Shown here piece by piece: positions 6,676 to 8,647 of a DNA stretch of 8,647 nt. Numbering within the stretch: the first letter of the stretch is position 1; every line of letters begins with the position of its first letter. A program made the translations under genes and the position numbers. Location: the NCBI GenBank assembly GCA_031284065.1, contig JAITAP010000139.1:1-8647 (forward strand), given 5' to 3'. This DNA is from Prevotellaceae bacterium (GTDB lineage Bacteria; Bacteroidota; Bacteroidia; Bacteroidales; UBA932). The notes below the pieces were generated by a model. That model had not been told where the DNA came from and searched no databases. It worked only from the letters and a program-made list of their open reading frames with translations.

Positions 6676-8647
6676 ATGAAAAATATATATACACATTACG
6701 GAATAATTGCTATCGCGCTACTATGCTCCAATACGGTTTTTGCTCAAACACAAAACGTTGAATTTGAAAAAAAATTCTTTCCCAACAGTAAGGAAGAGCT
6801 CAAAATGGCCAAAGAGCAGCTGAAGCTGGGCATGGAGAGGTATAGCGGAGGCTCTTTGCTGGATAAGACGAAAGCGTTGCCATACCTCTTGTCTGCCAAC
6901 GACTTCAACGCCAACAATGCGGAGCTCAACATCATGATTGGCGATTGCTACCTGCGCTCAACAGAAAAAAACATGGCGCTAAAATACCTTGAAAAAGCGG
7001 TTGACCTGTCTTCGCCGCTGAAATCAAAAGCCTACATGCTACTTGGAGAAGCATACCACCTGAACTATGAGTTCGATAAGGCAATCGACGCCTTCAACGC
7101 TTGCAGGCAACACCTGAACGCTAAAGACAAAGCTTACAAAACCGATATAACGCGCATAGCTAAAAAAATTGCCGAATGTAAAACGGCCAGAGAGCTGATA
7201 GGAAATCCCGTAAACGTCTTTATTGACAACCTCGGCAGCGTGGTTAACACTCCATACTCCGAGTACGGGCCGCTCATCACAGCGGACGGCTCTACCCTCT
7301 ACTTCACCTCCTCGCGCCCAGACGACAATACAGCGACGGGATTGGACCCTTTTTACGAAAACATTTACGCTACTGTTCGCAAGGCAGGGGAATGGACCGC
7401 GCCGGTAGCGCTCGCCAAAACTATTAATACCGAGGACGCAAACAACGCCGCCGCAGGCATCTCGCCCGGCGGCGACCTCCTGTTTGTATTTTTAGCCGAA
7501 AACGGTGGCGACTTGGGCTACACTAAGCTCAACGGAACTTCGTGGGCGCCCAAAAGAACGCTGGGAGACGCTATCAACTCGCCGGCGCACGAGGCAAGCG
7601 CCACGCTCTCTCCCGACGGACGAACGCTATACTTCGTGAGCAACCGGGATAATCCGGCCGGCAACCACCAAATATACTACTCCAACCGGGATGCGCAGGG
7701 AGTATGGACGTCGGCACAACCCATAGGAAAGCCAATTGCTTCGGGGTACGACGAGCGCGCGGTATTCATACACGCCAACGGCAAAACCCTCTACTTTAGC
7801 TCCAATGGGCACAATACGATGGGGGGATACGACATATTCCGCTCCGACTTTGAAAACGGCAGGTGGACTACCCCCGCAAACATGGGCTACCCCATTAATA
7901 CGCCGGAGGACGACCTGTTCTTTATGCTGAACGCCAGCGGAAGATACGCTTACTTTTCCTCGTTCCGAAAAGGCGGGTTGGGGCTGTACGACCTCTACCG
8001 AATTACGTTCAGAGGGGATGACAAGCCCGCCATCAACGTTTCGGAAGACAAGCTGATTGCCTACATGCAGAAGCCGCTGAGCGAAGTGTCGGTGGAGAAA
8101 AAAGTGCAGGTTGACAACACGGCTGTGACGCTGGTAAAAGGTATTGTAAAAGATGCAAACACAAACATGCCAATCTTGGCGGAGGTGGAAATTACCGACA
8201 ATGAGCTGGGCAAGCTTATTGCAGCATTTACGACAAACTCACAAACAGGCTCTTACATGGTTGTGCTACCTTCGGGCAAAAACTATGGATTCGTAGTTAA
8301 AGCCAAAGGCTACCTGTTCTACTCCGAAAATATTGACGTCCGCAACCATGCGGAATACCAGGAAATCTACAAAGATATTCTGATGAGCAGCGCCGTAACA
8401 GTGGGTACAAAAGTCGTGCTGAACAACATTTTCTTCAAGTCGGGCAGCGCCGAATTTTCGGAAACTTCCATCTTGGAGCTTAACCGAATGATGATGTTGC
8501 TCAACGAGCAGCCCAAGCTCCGGATTGAAGTTTCCGGGCATACCGACAACACAGGCTCCGCCGAGCTTAACTACAAGCTTTCCAAAGGGCGCGCCAAAGC
8601 GGTGGTTGATTTCCTTATTGGCGCCGGGATTGACGCCAGCAGGCTAA
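6676..8647 (+). CDS. PorE-like TPR/PD40/OmpA-domain protein (3' end beyond window)
   Basis: The frame is open for 657 codons from ATG 6676 and runs off the right edge. A signal peptide is cleaved after A23 (VFA|QTQN), leaving an N-terminal Gln. TPR-like helices span about 64-145. PD40/WD40-like propeller strands follow: ADGSTLYFTSSR (203-214), SPDGRTLYFVSNRD (312-325), NGKTLYFSSNGHNTMGGYDIFRSD (368-391) and GRYAYFSSFRKGG (422-434). A carboxypeptidase-regulatory-like domain spans about 487-556, and an OmpA-C domain starts at about 575. In the OmpA domain, GHTDNTG (621-627) and LSKGRAKAV (635-643) place D624 and R639 15 residues apart, as in peptidoglycan-binding OmpA. This order matches PorE, the protein that ties the P. 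gingivalis type IX secretion machinery to peptidoglycan, though similar multidomain proteins have other roles. About 30-50 residues are probably missing. The leader is A/T-rich without a Shine-Dalgarno sequence. Confidence 0.9.
   Translation, partial: MKNIYTHYGIIAIALLCSNTVFAQTQNVEFEKKFFPNSKEELKMAKEQLKLGMERYSGGSLLDKTKALPYLLSANDFNANNAELNIMIGDCYLRSTEKNMALKYLEKAVDLSSPLKSKAYMLLGEAYHLNYEFDKAIDAFNACRQHLNAKDKAYKTDITRIAKKIAECKTARELIGNPVNVFIDNLGSVVNTPYSEYGPLITADGSTLYFTSSRPDDNTATGLDPFYENIYATVRKAGEWTAPVALAKTINTEDANNAAAGISPGGDLLFVFLAENGGDLGYTKLNGTSWAPKRTLGDAINSPAHEASATLSPDGRTLYFVSNRDNPAGNHQIYYSNRDAQGVWTSAQPIGKPIASGYDERAVFIHANGKTLYFSSNGHNTMGGYDIFRSDFENGRWTTPANMGYPINTPEDDLFFMLNASGRYAYFSSFRKGGLGLYDLYRITFRGDDKPAINVSEDKLIAYMQKPLSEVSVEKKVQVDNTAVTLVKGIVKDANTNMPILAEVEITDNELGKLIAAFTTNSQTGSYMVVLPSGKNYGFVVKAKGYLFYSENIDVRNHAEYQEIYKDILMSSAVTVGTKVVLNNIFFKSGSAEFSETSILELNRMMMLLNEQPKLRIEVSGHTDNTGSAELNYKLSKGRAKAVVDFLIGAGIDASRL

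Noticed and set aside
6718..6726. Cys17 of the PorE-like protein as a lipoprotein site
   Set aside because: The residue before the Cys is Leu, which lipoprotein signal peptidase does not normally accept. The VFA|Q site a few residues later is a good signal peptidase I site.

Overview
The window looks like chromosomal DNA from a member of the Bacteroidota, probably an uncultured Bacteroidales-type organism. Four signs point that way. The protein families are typical: a PorV/PorQ-family outer-membrane barrel, a PorE-like TPR/PD40/OmpA protein, and a beta-propeller glutaminyl cyclase lipoprotein. Starts lack Shine-Dalgarno sequences and are preceded by A/T-rich leaders. There are TAnnTTTG-like -7 boxes. 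Both exported proteins of the rightward operon would begin with glutamine after signal peptidase cleavage. No mobile element, CRISPR array, tRNA or rRNA gene is visible.

Layout. Positions 1-318 are non-coding and hold several inverted repeats beyond the end of the leftward operon. Positions 319-4656 carry three leftward genes separated by only 42 and 51 bp. Read in the direction of transcription they are a PorV/PorQ-family outer-membrane barrel, a glutaminyl-peptide cyclotransferase lipoprotein and a CPA2 cation/proton antiporter with a UspA-like cytoplasmic tail. A 183-bp divergent control region (4657-4839) contains a strong compound inverted repeat and Bacteroidota-type promoter boxes. Positions 4840-8647 carry a rightward operon: pssA (phosphatidylserine synthase), a nine-TPR periplasmic protein whose ATG overlaps the pssA stop (ATGA), and a PorE-like peptidoglycan-binding protein that is open at the right edge of the window.

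How the genes may work together. Every product belongs to the envelope: phospholipid synthesis, inner-membrane ion exchange, periplasmic N-terminal modification, outer-membrane barrel, and peptidoglycan anchoring. The clearest biological link is that a glutaminyl cyclase lies next to two genes whose mature products are predicted to start with Gln, the substrate it would convert to pyroglutamate (the Bacteroidetes 'Q-rule'). The PorV-family and PorE-like proteins also hint at type IX secretion or gliding machinery, but no core T9SS gene lies in this window. I found no convincing unknown multi-gene system. The most unusual signals are non-coding: a heptamer tandem repeat in an operon junction, a compound hairpin in the divergent promoter region, and stacked hairpins past the antiporter gene.
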